A DNA stretch of 57,511 bases, taken from the NCBI GenBank assembly GCA_002803225.1, contig NXFV01000362.1, forward strand, positions 1 through 57,511, written 5' to 3'. This DNA comes from Gamarada debralockiae (lineage: Eukaryota; Ascomycota; Leotiomycetes; Helotiales; Hyphodiscaceae). Position numbers and translations under genes: made by a program. Under the pieces are notes generated by a model. That model made no database searches and was not told where the DNA came from. It was given only the letters and a program-made list of their open reading frames with translations. This document shows, in pieces, positions 21,796 to 33,476 of this stretch. Within the stretch, counting starts at the first letter, position 1; each line of letters opens with the position of its first letter.

Positions 21796-22796
21796 GTCCG
21801 GAAACTAAAACGGAACCAGCGAGGATGAGATTAGAGTCTGACTTTCGTGATAGCTCTTCAACGACTACACGAATACTTCAGTGAAAGCCACGGTCAACCA
21901 GCTAACCAGCCACCTATGCCAACAATGCTAAAATTGAAACCTCCACGGCGGATCGGACAGAAAACATGAGGGCTAGACTCCTAGTCTTCGATGAAGCATT
22001 CAATATCGATGAGAGAAACGGCAATGGGGGAAACAACCAGGGATAGAGTCAATAGCACAAAGGCACAGCGGAAGTGTTGGCTGGGCTGCGGGAGGTATTG
22101 TCCAGCCGGTTTCTGGGGCATACAAGTAAGGAAAAACAGGGTGAAGATGTAGAGAAACGAAATATTATCCCACATTTCCAATGTCCCTGGTGTTGGAGTT
22201 CCTCTAAAAAACCTAGCCTATGTTCTTATGGACTACAGAAGCTCTCTCAAACCTTTAAGGAGTCTGAGAATTTTACAATAGATCCATAGCAAGGCACTCA
22301 TCCCCCAACACGAGCATTGGGATACCGGAAAGCGTGACGTGGCCTACCCGCAAATTAGTATGAATACGTTGCGTGTTTGTTCTCTCTTTTTTCTTGCCGC
22401 CTTACCCAAAAAAACCCACCCATCCTCGTAATAGTCTCCCATATCTCCGTTTTTAGCACATCTTCCGCACCATCCCACTTCCACGGCCCAACCGACCTAA
22501 ACTTCGTGTTGAAACTGGCACCTAGTGCCCACACTAAAGTAATCTTCTAACCTGTGCAAGCACTTCTGTGAGAGAGGGTGCGGATCCCATGTCAATAGCT
22601 AGCTGATACGCGTAGGACTCGTAATCCACACCATATTGAATGCGGCCGTATGGAGGTACACGAGGATGATAGTGATCTTCGTTTTGAGAGGGCAAGGAAC
22701 ACGATTCAAAAGTGCGAGAATCCAGAGCTGAGTTTTAATCTCAGCAAGGGGTGGAATGGCTCCTTTGAAAAGGTGGCTAGCTAGTGCTGCTCAACT
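21796..22796. other. Intergenic, no gene seen
   Basis: Only short open frames are present. I see nothing to annotate. Confidence 0.35.
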
Positions 22797-24220
22797 ATAT
22801 ATGAGGGAAGACAAATATACCAAGCTCAGCCTAACAAAGCCAATAAATCCAACACTTTCGTCGCCACTCCTACAACTGTTCCTGATAATTGTTTCTCCAG
22901 GAGTGACATAAGTGTCATCAAAGAACGGAAATTCCTGCATGTACCCCGTGGCGAAGATCAGCACACCTGGTTTGGACACCTTACACGGCATTCTTTCTGC
23001 CTCTGGGCGGCCATTCTCTCAGAAAATGAACAACACACTTCTCGTCGATGAATTCGGGCCAAGGAGCAAGATCGATAGGTCGCTCTCCTGTATCGAGAAT
23101 CGGAACTTGTAAAATACTGGAACGGATGTCGTTGAGTAACGAGCGAGTACGATATGGCCCGCTGATGTATAGCATGGCTCTATTTGATTTGTTGAAAAAG
23201 ACTATGAGCCATTAGGAACAACAGCCAAGCATCCAAGGGAAGTCAATACTTTTGGAAGCATGACATCTCTCGTCAGATATTCCTCCAACCCATTGATCGA
23301 GACCGTGCTGAGCACCCGACACAAGCCACAGTGTGTATTTGACGAAACGATCGTAGTAAGTCCACAACAAGGGAGACGCATTCAGCATCGGGTGAACGTA
23401 TGCCGTATCGAACCAGCTGGCACTGCTAACGTCAACCGGAACATTCAAGTGTTTGCCAGGCCAGCCTCCGAAACCGCAAAAAATCAAGGGATCTGGAACC
23501 CTCTGCCGAGAAACTTTGGTCAGCCAGAGTATCAAGGAATTTGCGGGAACCCACCTTCGGCGCACTGAGAAATCCATTACGATGAGACAACGTTACCGAC
23601 TTGTTGGGAGAAGTTATATCCAGATATGCGAGATTCATTCCCGTTTCACCGCTGCCGAGAATCATGATATCTTTTTGGGTCCCAAACTGCTTCCTTTCCT
23701 TGAATGCAGCGGAGTAGATGACCGTAGGCACGTTCTCAATTCCCTTCACTCGAGAGACGTTAGGAACAACGTGTAGACCAGTCCAGACTGCAACGGCATC
23801 GTATGCCCTCTGTTCTGTTGTTTCGACTCCAGTTGGCGAGAAAGTGATGACATGACCTCCAGTTTTTGAGCGACGTATGTTGGTCACTCGAGTCGAATGC
23901 CGAATATGAGGCCACAGATTGAAGTATGTGCAGTAATGAGATGTTTGTGAGAAATCGGGATCCCTAAGAAGACAACGGAGGTCTGAGAAAGTTGTGAGTT
24001 GCCGAGAGAGAGGAGCTGGTTTCTAATTCTCGTTCATGAATATAATTAGGGCTGACTTGCTTCGGCGTCTTCATACGAGCGGTGCTTGAATGTTCCTCTA
24101 ATAGAGGCTTCACTTCGAATAAGAGGGCTTCAATTGGTTCATTTTGAAAGAATTTGTGTGCGGTGATGAGGTGCTTCAACGTAGCGAGCCCGGAAGGGCC
24201 TCCGCCAATGACATGATTTT
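22797..24220 (-). pseudogene. Flavin-containing monooxygenase (FMO-like), frameshifted
   Basis: Segments of a fungal FMO lie in the right order on the minus strand: the FAD dinucleotide-binding loop VIGGGPSGLATLKHLI; a GTFKHRSYEDAE segment in a shifted frame; QLTTFSDLRC and YCTYFNLWPHIRHSTRV; ILGSGETGMNLAYLDI (NADP loop); GGWPGKHLNVPVD; YYDRFVKYTLWLVSG; LAPWPEFIDEK; and VLIFATGYMQEFPFFDD, corresponding to the ATGY motif. Two introns remain spliceable (near 23574-23530 and 23260-23203). No ATG leads into the first loop. Frame changes occur near 24100, at a CT repeat near 24010, and near 23012, and the C-terminus breaks off after FIGFVR. The gene is dead; frameshifts dominate over stops. Confidence 0.85.
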
Positions 24221-25681
24221 CGTGATAATGTTGTAGAAGGTTGAGTATGAATCACTGGGAGAAGGACAGGAGGAAATCAGACCCATTAGAATGAGTGGAA
24301 TGTATCTACAGATATATCTTGGCCATAAACGGGAACCGGTGATTTGTCTAAGATAGCAATCTGACCTCATCTTCACCCCGATTTGTCTCGCCTGAGAGCG
24401 GACACCGCAAGCCGCTGCAGATCGCCAATACCACAGATCATTACAAATCAAAATGTGTTCTTAATAGAAGTATTATTGGACGTGGTGCCCAGGATGAGAC
24501 TTCATTCAGACGCGCTGCTTGGAGTTGCAGTGGTGAATTCCGTGAGACGGGACGATACAAACGAGAGTAGACGGGCTCTCCTGAGCCGGTGACAACCTCA
24601 GGAGCGCAGCTGAATCGTCCAGAGGGGTGTTACCACCAGTGACATATAGTAAATTAAACTGCATGAGTAGTAAAAAACGATGCAGCCTTGCCATTTGAGT
24701 GGCGTGGGTGTATGCACCCCGCCGTTCTTGATACACTTGGGCAGCAATAGTTCATTTTCCGTATATTCCGATAATACGACAAAAACCAAAAGAAACCATT
24801 CAGCATCGAAGACCCAAAGCATCGGTTGCGACAAGGCTGTGAATTCAGCCGTCGCGCCACGAAGTGTGGGCAGGGGGAGGCTGCTTTCTGCGCACAGTAG
24901 AAAAAGGTCACTAGATTCTCTATTTGATTTAGGCTGTCATGAGAAAGCTGCTTGTCCCTGCTGTATCGTATGGTGCGCGAAAAAAGGAAAATTTCCAACC
25001 CTTGCTGCCTTTTCAATCCAGACTAGGAAGTCATGAGAAGAAATTTTGCAATTGGTGTGAAACGTCAAATAAAAACGCGGCGGAGCGCTGCTCTCAATAT
25101 GGAGGGTGGGCATTTCAGGCGGGGGAACCGCCATTCCCAATGGGAGATGCAGGACAAAAGAAATGCAATAACAACGGTAGAAGTGGAGACTGGTGTGATA
25201 CATCACATCGTACAAGATCTCGATTCTTTGAAAGATGGATGCCGAGACGATGACCCTGCTGTGTAACATCGTCAGTTAGTAGATTGGACGCCGCATACAC
25301 TAGATAGCTTTCCCACTGCCCCACAGAGTATACGCCAATGAGAAAGCTAACATTAGGGCAAGATATTCCAAGAGGCCAAAACAAATTGGCTAACGCAAGC
25401 CCAAAGTTTTATCCTGTCACGATTGAAGTCGTTTTCCTGAGATTTTCAGATAGCATGTGGGCGACATGCACCTGTGGTGATACCGCAGCTGTCAATTTTC
25501 CCACATCAGCGACTGCGTAATCTCTTACTGGGCCAAACAATTGGGAACATGACCTCGCTGACCACGCAAAAGTGTAGGCACGTTGTCCAGCGTCAAGGCC
25601 GTTTGTGAGAATATTGACAGCACTTGCGTCTCATTCTCTCAGTAATCAGATTCTAGAAACCTTCCATTTGTACATTTGAAA
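24221..25681. other. Gene-poor stretch
   Basis: Several overlapping open frames of 60-120 codons on both strands lack domains and look random. No repeat family was recognised. The last part should contain the promoter of the small gene at 25829. Confidence 0.35.
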
Positions 25682-25690
25682 TATATAAGG
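25682..25690 (+). promoter_or_regulatory. Candidate TATA box for the small gene at 25829
   Basis: TATATAAGG lies about 140 bp upstream of the ATG at 25829, a reasonable distance for a fungal TATA box plus 5' UTR. The assignment is by position only. Confidence 0.4.
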
Positions 25691-25828
25691 CAGGCACCAC
25701 CAAATTATGGGCCATTCTCTTGCTCAAGTTTTGGACCTTTTCCCCCAGACAGTCCCTTCTTGTTGCTCGAGATCACGTGGTTCGTGCGTTCTCGGCAGCT
25801 ATGACCAAGCGCATCTTACTTCAAGATC

Positions 25829-26165
25829 ATGTCTCTTTACAAGGTGTCATCGTTGATTGCCATCAATGGGTCTGCAAAAGGGTATGATATTAAGTCTTTG
25901 CTGGACTTCCGTATCAACTCATCACTTAGTGAAGCGCACACTGACGCGATCTCCTATGAACAGACCTGCGAACGACGAAACCGGTCAGACCCATGCTGCA
26001 ACTCAGAGCAAAGCACTTGCTACCCAACGAATTGAAGATTTCCTCGCCGATACTCAGAATAACAAGGCACATACTACAGCAGCGGCTGCGAGAAAACACA
26101 TGCCATCAAAGCTCAAAGAGTTTGATCATGTTTTCAACAAGAGCAGTAAATTTCATGGGCACTGA
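25829..26165 (+). CDS. Small unrecognised protein family, copy 2
   Basis: Two exons (25829-25881, 25964-26165) encode 84 residues. Exon 1 is 53 nt and ends in GG|GTATG; the 82-nt intron has a CTGAC branch site about 20 nt before its CAG acceptor. The protein begins MSLYKVSSLIAINGS and carries the family core LATQRIEDFLADT and ARKHMPSKLKEFDHVFNK. Copy 3 at 27969 has the intron after the same 17 codons plus 2 nt, and nearly the same intron length, so the two are true paralogues. There is no signal peptide or membrane segment, so it is probably a small cytosolic or nuclear helical protein. Function unknown. A TATATAAGG lies upstream. Confidence 0.68.
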
Positions 26166-27968
26166 CCGGGCGAGAAGATAATACGATGCAAGGACAGATC
26201 TGGTACAAACCGTTAGTAAGGGTGCGGTGCAGAGAATACTTTCCTCTGACTGAATAGCTAGAATAGGCTCGACATCTCGATCGCAGATACGTGGTACAGA
26301 GGAGAATCTGTCGATATTCTTTCGTCGCATTCGTGGGGACCAGAATTAGTTAACTTTATAACTTTTATCATGGCTGAGAACCTGCAAGAAAACTCTGCTA
26401 GCTATCATCGTGGCCTTATTGTGAAAATGAGTCGTGGCAGGAACCATGTTCCGCCAATTTCTGGGCCATCTTCAATGTTCATCCCAACTGTCAGGGAAGC
26501 CTAAGTTTATTGTTTAGGTGAAGTGGGTATCACTGGAAAAGCTATCTCGGCGCCTGTAAGACTGTGCCACCACTTCACCTCTCATTCTACAACAGTTCTT
26601 CAACGGACTTGTAAAGCAGTGTCGTCCAGCCACGAGCCGCTAATCGCATCAAAGTTTATGCATCTGCCAAGCTTGTACCGCACCTTCACAATACCCAACC
26701 CGCAAGCGTATGGCTTCACGGATAGCCGACGCTTATTCGCCGTTGATCAAAAAAGAGATAACAGATTGAGAGACCAACCCATACAACGGGGGCGTCCAAA
26801 GGACTGAATGTCGAAGGCGATCAGATGTCACCGAGTGTTTGATGACATGCAAGCGAGGCGGAATTCCTGTGCTACGTCTGCTTTGACCGCAGCACTGCCG
26901 ACATGTCTTTCTCCCGAACCAGAGGATGCTGATCAAGCGAAGGGAAACTTCGAAGGGGTTGTTGCAGCACTCAAATCACCACAAAGTCTATTGGGCAACC
27001 CTCTCGCTTACGGCGTATCGGATTTCTCTAATTGATTCGTCTCATAAACTTGCCGTATTAACCCACCAGTGGGCTGGAGATGACTCTTGCGATCACTCCC
27101 GCAGAGTGTAAGCACTGGCAAATGAGTGGTATGAGGGGTCCCTTCGCCCTGCAGAATCTGCAGAAGATGGAATTAAAACTCCCGAAGGCCCGAAAAGGCG
27201 ATCAATGCGTCGAGATGCCTTCAGGCGTAGAGTATTAGGAAGGTCGGGAACTCACATCGCTGCCACTGAAACCTCGACAATAGGGATCAGTGGTGTCGTC
27301 GCCGTGGAGTGAATGGCCTGGTTGCCAGAGCTTCTCAGCACATTTATGCGCCTATCTACGGTATTTGAATGTGCAAGAAGCTGCAGCGTGGCCGAGCGCA
27401 TGACGTGTTGTCCGCTTTAGAAGATGTGATAGGGAGCCGACCTATTTGACCTTCAGATTAGGTGGGATACTGGTGAAAGCTTCCCGCTGCGCCATGGTGA
27501 GGTCGATTGTGATTCGTGACCCCGAAAGCTAGACCAGAATTATCTTAAGTTTGACTGTGAGGATGTCTCGAGACCCCGAGTGTCAAGGGGTCCAAATAAC
27601 GGGAACCCTAAAGTGGTTTGTGAGTTTGTATGATATTGACCAGCAACTTGGCCGGGTGAATCTTCTAGACGGGCAACTTCAAGCTCAGCGGGGTTTGTCG
27701 CTGAAACGGTCTCGCTTAGCTTTCCGTTTCGATAAATTTGCGACTCGGATGGGGGAGAGGTGAACAATTAACTGGGCGCGGACTCGCTTTACGACGAAAG
27801 CAGGGAGAGCACCTGCGTCTACATAAATCAAGGAGTTCCCATCAAAAATGAATTCTTCTTGTTCCATTACGTCTTCTCCAGTACCAGTTCCTCGAATGCT
27901 CTTCGAAAACAGGTCTCGTGCCCACTCGAGCCTCCTGTCTTAATCAGACTTCTCGGCCACCAATCACC
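26166..27968. other. Spacer between two paralogous small genes
   Basis: Open frames up to 94 codons occur but none resembles a known family. I did not see similarity between the flanks of the two small genes, so the spacer does not look like a recent tandem duplication unit. Confidence 0.35.
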
Positions 27969-28339
27969 ATGGCTCAAATCAGCCACTTCTCCACCGCCGC
28001 CATTGATGGCTCGGATTCAGAGTATGTTCTACTATCACACCATGTCATCGCTATCCCTATGTCCATCCTAAGTCCTCCACGGACTAACGACTTCGTCAAC
28101 ACAGCTGGCTACCCAACACTCGAGACGGCGCACAAGCTACCGTGGAGCACACGAACCTCTCCACCCAACGCATCCAAACCTTCATGGCAGACACTGGCCC
28201 AGCCTCACCATTGACTCACACCTCTTCATACACCCCACACGAAGCCGTCGTAGCCGCCGCTAAGCAGTGCATGTCTGCTAAGCTCGCAGCCTTCGAGTAC
28301 GCTTTTAACAACTCCAACAACAATGACAACCGTACTTGA
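27969..28339 (+). CDS. Small unrecognised protein family, copy 3
   Basis: Two exons (27969-28021, 28105-28339) encode 95 residues. Exon 1 is again 53 nt and the intron 83 nt, with donor GTATGT and a perfect ACTAAC branch site about 20 nt before CAG. The start MAQISHFSTAAIDGS aligns with copy 2 (shared Ser-x-x-Ala-Ile-[Asn/Asp]-Gly-Ser). The core reads LSTQRIQTFMADTG, a longer Ser/Thr/Pro spacer with one HE pair, then AAKQCMSAKLAAFEYAFNN. The C-terminus is Asn-rich. No signal peptide, membrane segment or known domain. The conserved intron and reading frame argue for a real gene under constraint; its role is unknown. Confidence 0.72.
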
Positions 28340-28706
28340 AGCATACACATGAACGCCTACAGACAATTCAAACACATCAAAGCTCGGTGATGGCCAAGTG
28401 AAAGCAAGTCATCACAAGCATGCCTCCAAGGACAAGAACAAGACCCAGGCGTGCCCGGTGGCCACAGATAAATGCTTCGATTGAGTCCAGCGACTATCTA
28501 CTTCTACCAGACCATACCAGGCCCCTCCCTTCCCTATTCGAGGAGACCATTCTAGTCCCACCCTCCTTAAAGCAAAGCCTCCCAACGCCAACGCTGTGCT
28601 GAAGCAAAGTAGTCCATCCGTTCCATCGTATCTCATACATGTCACCCCATCCATTCTCTCTAATCGTCATATTTCAATCGAGAAGTTGATTGTATGGTGT
28701 GGGTTT
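28340..28706. other. Short tail-to-tail intergenic region
   Basis: This is the 3' region between the small gene (plus) and the AMSH-like gene (minus). No gene was seen. Confidence 0.4.
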
Positions 28707-30474
28707 TTATTTCGGTCTCAAATCCACAACCTGGAACTCCAATCCCTCCGCCTCGAATACATGGCCGGGTCGAAGAGCATCGGTATATACGTTACTCTCA
28801 TCATGCGGATGGAAGAGACCTGTTTGGCGACAGTTGAGTACGGATTGCATTCCGGGCGGATCGGTCAGGCGAAAAACTCCCCATCTGTTTTCTGAGTCAG
28901 CAAGACATCTCTTCAATTCACTTTCAAAATCACCATCAAACCAAAAGGAGTGGAAGCACTTACGAAGGATTTTTGCTCGGCGCACACACAATCGCAATAC
29001 TCTCCGGCATCATAATCTGATACCCACAATGCGTATGCAAATCCCGACTGCTCATGAAGCAAGTCTGCGTTGGATGAGTATGGATCCAACCCAACACCAT
29101 CAAGTCCTCCGTGGCGCAATAATCGAAGAACGCGCTCTCGTTGACCGTCTCACACGTATCGCTTGTGCTCTCTTGCTCGGGGATCACAAGGCGCGAGATG
29201 AAGAGCGCGTTGGAGATCAGCGTCCCGCAGAGCATGCCGCATGTTTCGAGGTTGTTACGTGTGTTTGACGCGGCGAGTTGGAGGAACTTCTCGCGCAGAG
29301 TGGGAGGGAGGAAGACTGTTCGGAGGGGGTGGCCATTTTCGAGGTAGGCGGAGGGGCGGAAGGTGAAAGATGGGGGGGCTTTCTCGTCCATGATAGTGTC
29401 TTGAGGTTCTGGTGTAACTTTGTCTGGGCGATTTGGAGGTTCTTCATACAGTTGTTCGTAACGTTCTTTTGGCGGTTTTGGTGGAAGGTAAGCTGGAGGG
29501 GGGTTCGGAGGAGCGTAAGCAGGAGGAGGTGGAGTGTTTGATGCTGATCGCGACTCGAGATTTTTATCTTCGTACTTTAAAGGCTGGGATTTCGTAATAG
29601 GGGGGTATCGATATTCACTTCTTCCGTTCCTCGCCTGCGCAGGTCTGGCATTTTGGGGAGAAGGCTTCGTGAGTCGTTTCCTAACGCTATCTGGTACGAT
29701 ATCGTGCGGCCCATCCATTCTCCGTCGCGAATCCTCCATCTGGCGCCGCATCTCATCATCATCCCGAGATCGTCCAGATTGCCCATCTCTCGATAACGCA
29801 GCTTCCCAATCATCCCATAATCCCGCTGTCCGCCTCTCCTGTTCCTCTTCTTCGGATACTCCGGCCTGGCGTGTAGCTCTTCGTTTTGCATCTCGCCTCT
29901 TGATCTCTTTGTGCGCTAGCTTTACTGCAAGATCACTATTCTCTGCAGCAGCCAAAGTAGTTGTATTGCCTGCCACCGCCGGATCCGAAGCCGCCATATC
30001 CATCCCTGACCTTGAACCTGGTCTCTCATTCTGAATCGCCGCAGTAGCTTCCCTCCTGCGCTCCAAAGCTTTCTGCCATTTGCTATATCGTTCATCGATT
30101 CGCGGTTTGAGAGCCTCCAATTGATGTATAACTTGAGGCAAGTTCTTCTGCGCAGCTCTCATTCCAGGCCTCGTCTCCGGGTCTTTAGCAGTCGGATGTA
30201 AGGGAAGCTTCTCAGCGACGAGGGCGGCATATCGCATAAGGAGGAGATAGGCTTGTTGATCATTGTTCTCTTGCTCGTAAATGTGTGCCTGGGTAAGTTG
30301 TTAGAGAAGTGGATTTGAGTCTCTTGAAATTAGACCTACTTCTCGCAGGAGTGTATCCGCCGTCCGTAACCAGTACTTCAGCGCAATAAACGGATTGAAT
30401 TCAAAGTCCTGTGCCTTTGCAGAGATCTCCTTGACGCTCATGGGCTTGGAAACCTGGAGAGTTGACCCCGCCAT
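28707..30474 (-). CDS. AMSH/STAMBP-like JAMM deubiquitinase
   Basis: Three exons (30474-30340, 30288-28964, 28884-28707) give 545 residues. The N-terminus (about 1-120) is the USP8-type dimerisation/MIT-like helical region (FIALKYWLRTADTLLRE...AHIYEQEND). A Pro-rich disordered middle follows (PPPAYAPPNPPPAYLPP), then a C-terminal MPN+ domain from about residue 365. The metalloprotease JAMM motif is complete: an upstream Glu in NLETCGMLCG, HTHP, then SSRD (E...HxHx(7)SxxD), with the CGYQIMMPESIAIV insert typical of AMSH. This family trims Lys63-linked ubiquitin at endosomes with the ESCRT machinery (fission yeast Sst2 is the fungal model). The splice joining NPS to WGVFRLTDPPG restores the conserved C-terminus. 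Intact. Confidence 0.92.
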
Positions 30475-30861
30475 GATTACTGTTCTTTGATGGTTTGATG
30501 TGACTGTGTCATCCGATGAGCCTGACGGCAACAACAGGTGTATTTCAGGGTGAATCGTCCATCTATGGCGAAGTACAGAGACCGTCTCCTTGAATAAGAA
30601 AGTTCTTTTTGTTGTTGCCTTGTGTCATGTCGCATGCTCCGCGTCACGATGGAAACTGAGATAGCTAAGCACGCACGGACGGCTTTAATTTGTCTACGGC
30701 AACTCACAGGGACCATTGATGCTGTGAGGCTTTGCACTTTTCAGCCTTATGAATTTATATTTCTACGCCAACATCAGCATCCAAGATTCACCACTTTCTC
30801 TTTTCTACTTGGACCTATTACAGTCTCTTCTTCAAATACGCCCTTCCTTCCACTTTCATTG
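30475..30861. promoter_or_regulatory. Shared divergent promoter region
   Basis: These 387 bp lie between the start codons of the AMSH-like gene (minus) and the mitochondrial TFB-like gene (plus). Both promoters must lie here. No strong TATA box is visible, as is common for housekeeping genes. Confidence 0.5.
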
Positions 30862-32991
30862 ATGTTTCGAATTCATCGAACCACGAGTAGATCAGCGCTG
30901 CTACGATCACCACACACTTTTTGCCGTACAAGACTGATCCACGCGACGTCCTCTGCCAGGGCCAAAGCCAAGCCCCAAAAAGTCGACTTCAGTGAATTGA
31001 AAGAAGTTCCGAAAACTGCCAAAGCACTCAGCGCATACTTAAATAATGCATACACTTCTAGGTCTACTAGACGGGCCCAGGCGGACAATAAAAGGGTCAA
31101 TATTGTGAGCAGACAGCTATGTGGTCAGTTCATATTTATACCCTCCCAGAGTGGTTTATGCTGACCCTTGATAGATGACATCGTGGAGCGCATGAAGCCA
31201 TCGCTTCTAAAGCACACTGGATGCGATATAATCGAGATCAACCCCGGCGCTGGGGTATGGTCCTCTGCCGTCAACGACCTCCTCAAACCTCGAAACCACT
31301 ATTTGATGGAGCCCGACTACGAACTATACACACCCTTACTACAACCTTTACTTGACGCCGAGGGCTCTACGTACAAGCTGATCCCCAAATCAGGAGCGGT
31401 ATGGGGCCATTTAAACGACCTCCTCTCGCCCGCGACACTGCCACAGCAGCAGGAATACAAGGCTGGAGACCCACGTCTGGACAAGCCGAACGATACCCTC
31501 CTTGTCATGGCAAATCTTGGATGGTATCCTAGAAAACCGTTTCGGGCATTCCCTTCCATCAGCTTGCTAGTTGTCCACCAACTTCTGAGTGCTGTTCGAG
31601 CTCACTCCCTGTTTCATCGATATGGTCTCATAAGGATGCTTATCTGGGTCGGGGATGAGGAGGGCAAGCAAATACTTCCTCGCAGTATCAGCTCGCGAAG
31701 GAAAGTGACCCTCGAAGCCGAGATTTCCTGCAGCGACATTTTCGAAATCGCGTCGTCCACAGTCGAAAATGCCAGGTGGAGAAGGGATGAACAACTTAAT
31801 GTGGAATCTTCTCGCAGAGTTTTGAAAAGAATGGAAGAGGCTGGCGTCACGACGCCGAAGGGCCGTGAAAGTCTGTACCAACTTCAGGCTGCCAACGGTC
31901 CACAAGAGCAGATCGTCGAAGGCGACTTAACCAACATTCGTCGAGATTGGAAGGATGAGTATGAGGAGCTGGAAAAGCAAATGGCAGCTGGAAAGTTTAC
32001 AAGATATGTAAGCGGCGAGGCCATTGTGCCGCGGTGGTCTAAAATTAATCCTGAATGGAAACGGTTGCATTATCTGAGAGCGTACTTCGACAACAAGAAA
32101 AGAAAGACTGGGAAAGTGTCAACACGCGGCAAGATGGTCGCAGAGCTTGCGGAATTGGAAGCCAAATCCGACGCAGGAGGCATCGAAAAGTATGTTGATC
32201 CTGCTATCAATGCACTTCCAATCAGCGACAGGCCAGGTGGAAGGACCTTGATGCCCGAAGAGACGCCCGAATTCAAAAGAATGCAATATCTCCGTCAGAG
32301 ATTCAATTCAGACCGACATAGAACTGCAAGATCTGCACCCCTCTTTAAGGACTACGATACAATCTTGGAGATGCAAAAGAAGGTCAAGACATTGGGGGGA
32401 ACCGAAGCCGAAGAATTGCAGCGGGAGATCGATGAACGCATAGCCGGATTCAAAGAAGAAATCGAAAACCTTGCCATTGGTGAGAATGAAACATTTCGTC
32501 TGCGGTTAGACAATCGCACAACCTTCAAGAACGAGCCTCCAATTCTGTATTGGGACAGACGCGAAGCGGAACCCCTAAAAGTCAACCCACAGGACTTCTT
32601 CCCGAAGCAAGAACTGTGTCTTCTTGACTTCCACCCCACATCATTATGGCCTGTTCTCCGAAATGATTTCCCTGCAACCTACGATGTCTTCGAGTTTATC
32701 CTGTCGACCCTGTTCTTGACGCCCACCCAATCTGTTAAAGCAGGGCTTACAGCTATCTCTCCTGGGGCATTCGAATGGCTCGTGGCGGAATGTCCCTCTA
32801 TAACGGACCTCAGCAAAGGCGGCAATCCAGATCTAGACTTTATGACCGTGAGGTGTTTGACCCTGGAGATGTTCAAAGAGATCATAGAAGCGTGGATGAG
32901 GTGGCCGTTTCGACCTGATAGGTATGAGTTGATGAAGAGGTCGGGGTCAGTTGTTCATGATCCTGATGAGGAAGCTATGGATAAGTCGTAA
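30862..32991 (+). CDS. Mitochondrial transcription factor B / rRNA dimethylase-like protein (Mtf1-like)
   Basis: Two exons (30862-31123, 31175-32991) give 692 residues. The N-terminus is Arg/Ser/Thr-rich and lacks acidic residues for about 35 positions (MFRIHRTTSRSALLRS), a good mitochondrial targeting peptide. The methyltransferase-like fold follows, with motif I IEINPGAGVWSSAVND and the downstream MEPD acidic-loop motif where the adenosine ribose would bind. The family comprises the KsgA/Dim1-derived mitochondrial transcription factor B (yeast Mtf1), which assists the mitochondrial RNA polymerase. The protein is about twice as long as yeast Mtf1; the extra C-terminal part is charged and helical. 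I cannot tell whether it still methylates rRNA. Intact. Confidence 0.8.
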
Positions 32992-33476
32992 GTGAGTCTT
33001 GTATCCTCTGACGGCCTCACCTGTATTCTACTGTATATTTTGTACAACAATAGATCCCTCTTGAATGACTTCGCCAGTAGTTGGTACTGTATGAGATGGC
33101 TCTACGGGACAGTATCCCAGCGCAAGCGACAAGTTGATTGTAATCTATCAATGCGACGCACAAAATTAAACATCGACATTGTCGCGAGGAACATCCTCGT
33201 CCGTTCCCTGATATTCTCTATTTATGAAGTGCCAAAGGGGAAATATCCCTAGGTAGGCTTTGAAATTTGGTGAAGTATTCAAATGCGATCTCCAAAGGCG
33301 ATGAAATGAATAAGTTCACTTTGAGAAATCGCAATCATCTCGCTTTACTCGCGATCTCTTTCCCCTTAGCAGGCAACAAAACGTATTTCCCCCTTCCCGC
33401 AATACCAAACCGCAAACTCTTCGCCACTCACAACTCCACTTCGACGACGAGCTACCTTGCTACCACAGGGGAAACA
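32992..33476. other. Intergenic region
   Basis: This lies downstream of the TFB-like gene and upstream of the CCCH/RBR ruin. No gene was seen. Confidence 0.4.

Noticed and set aside
24654..25253. Overlapping 104-120 codon frames on both strands
   Set aside because: Frames overlap antisense with no family character; chance open frames in decayed DNA are more likely.
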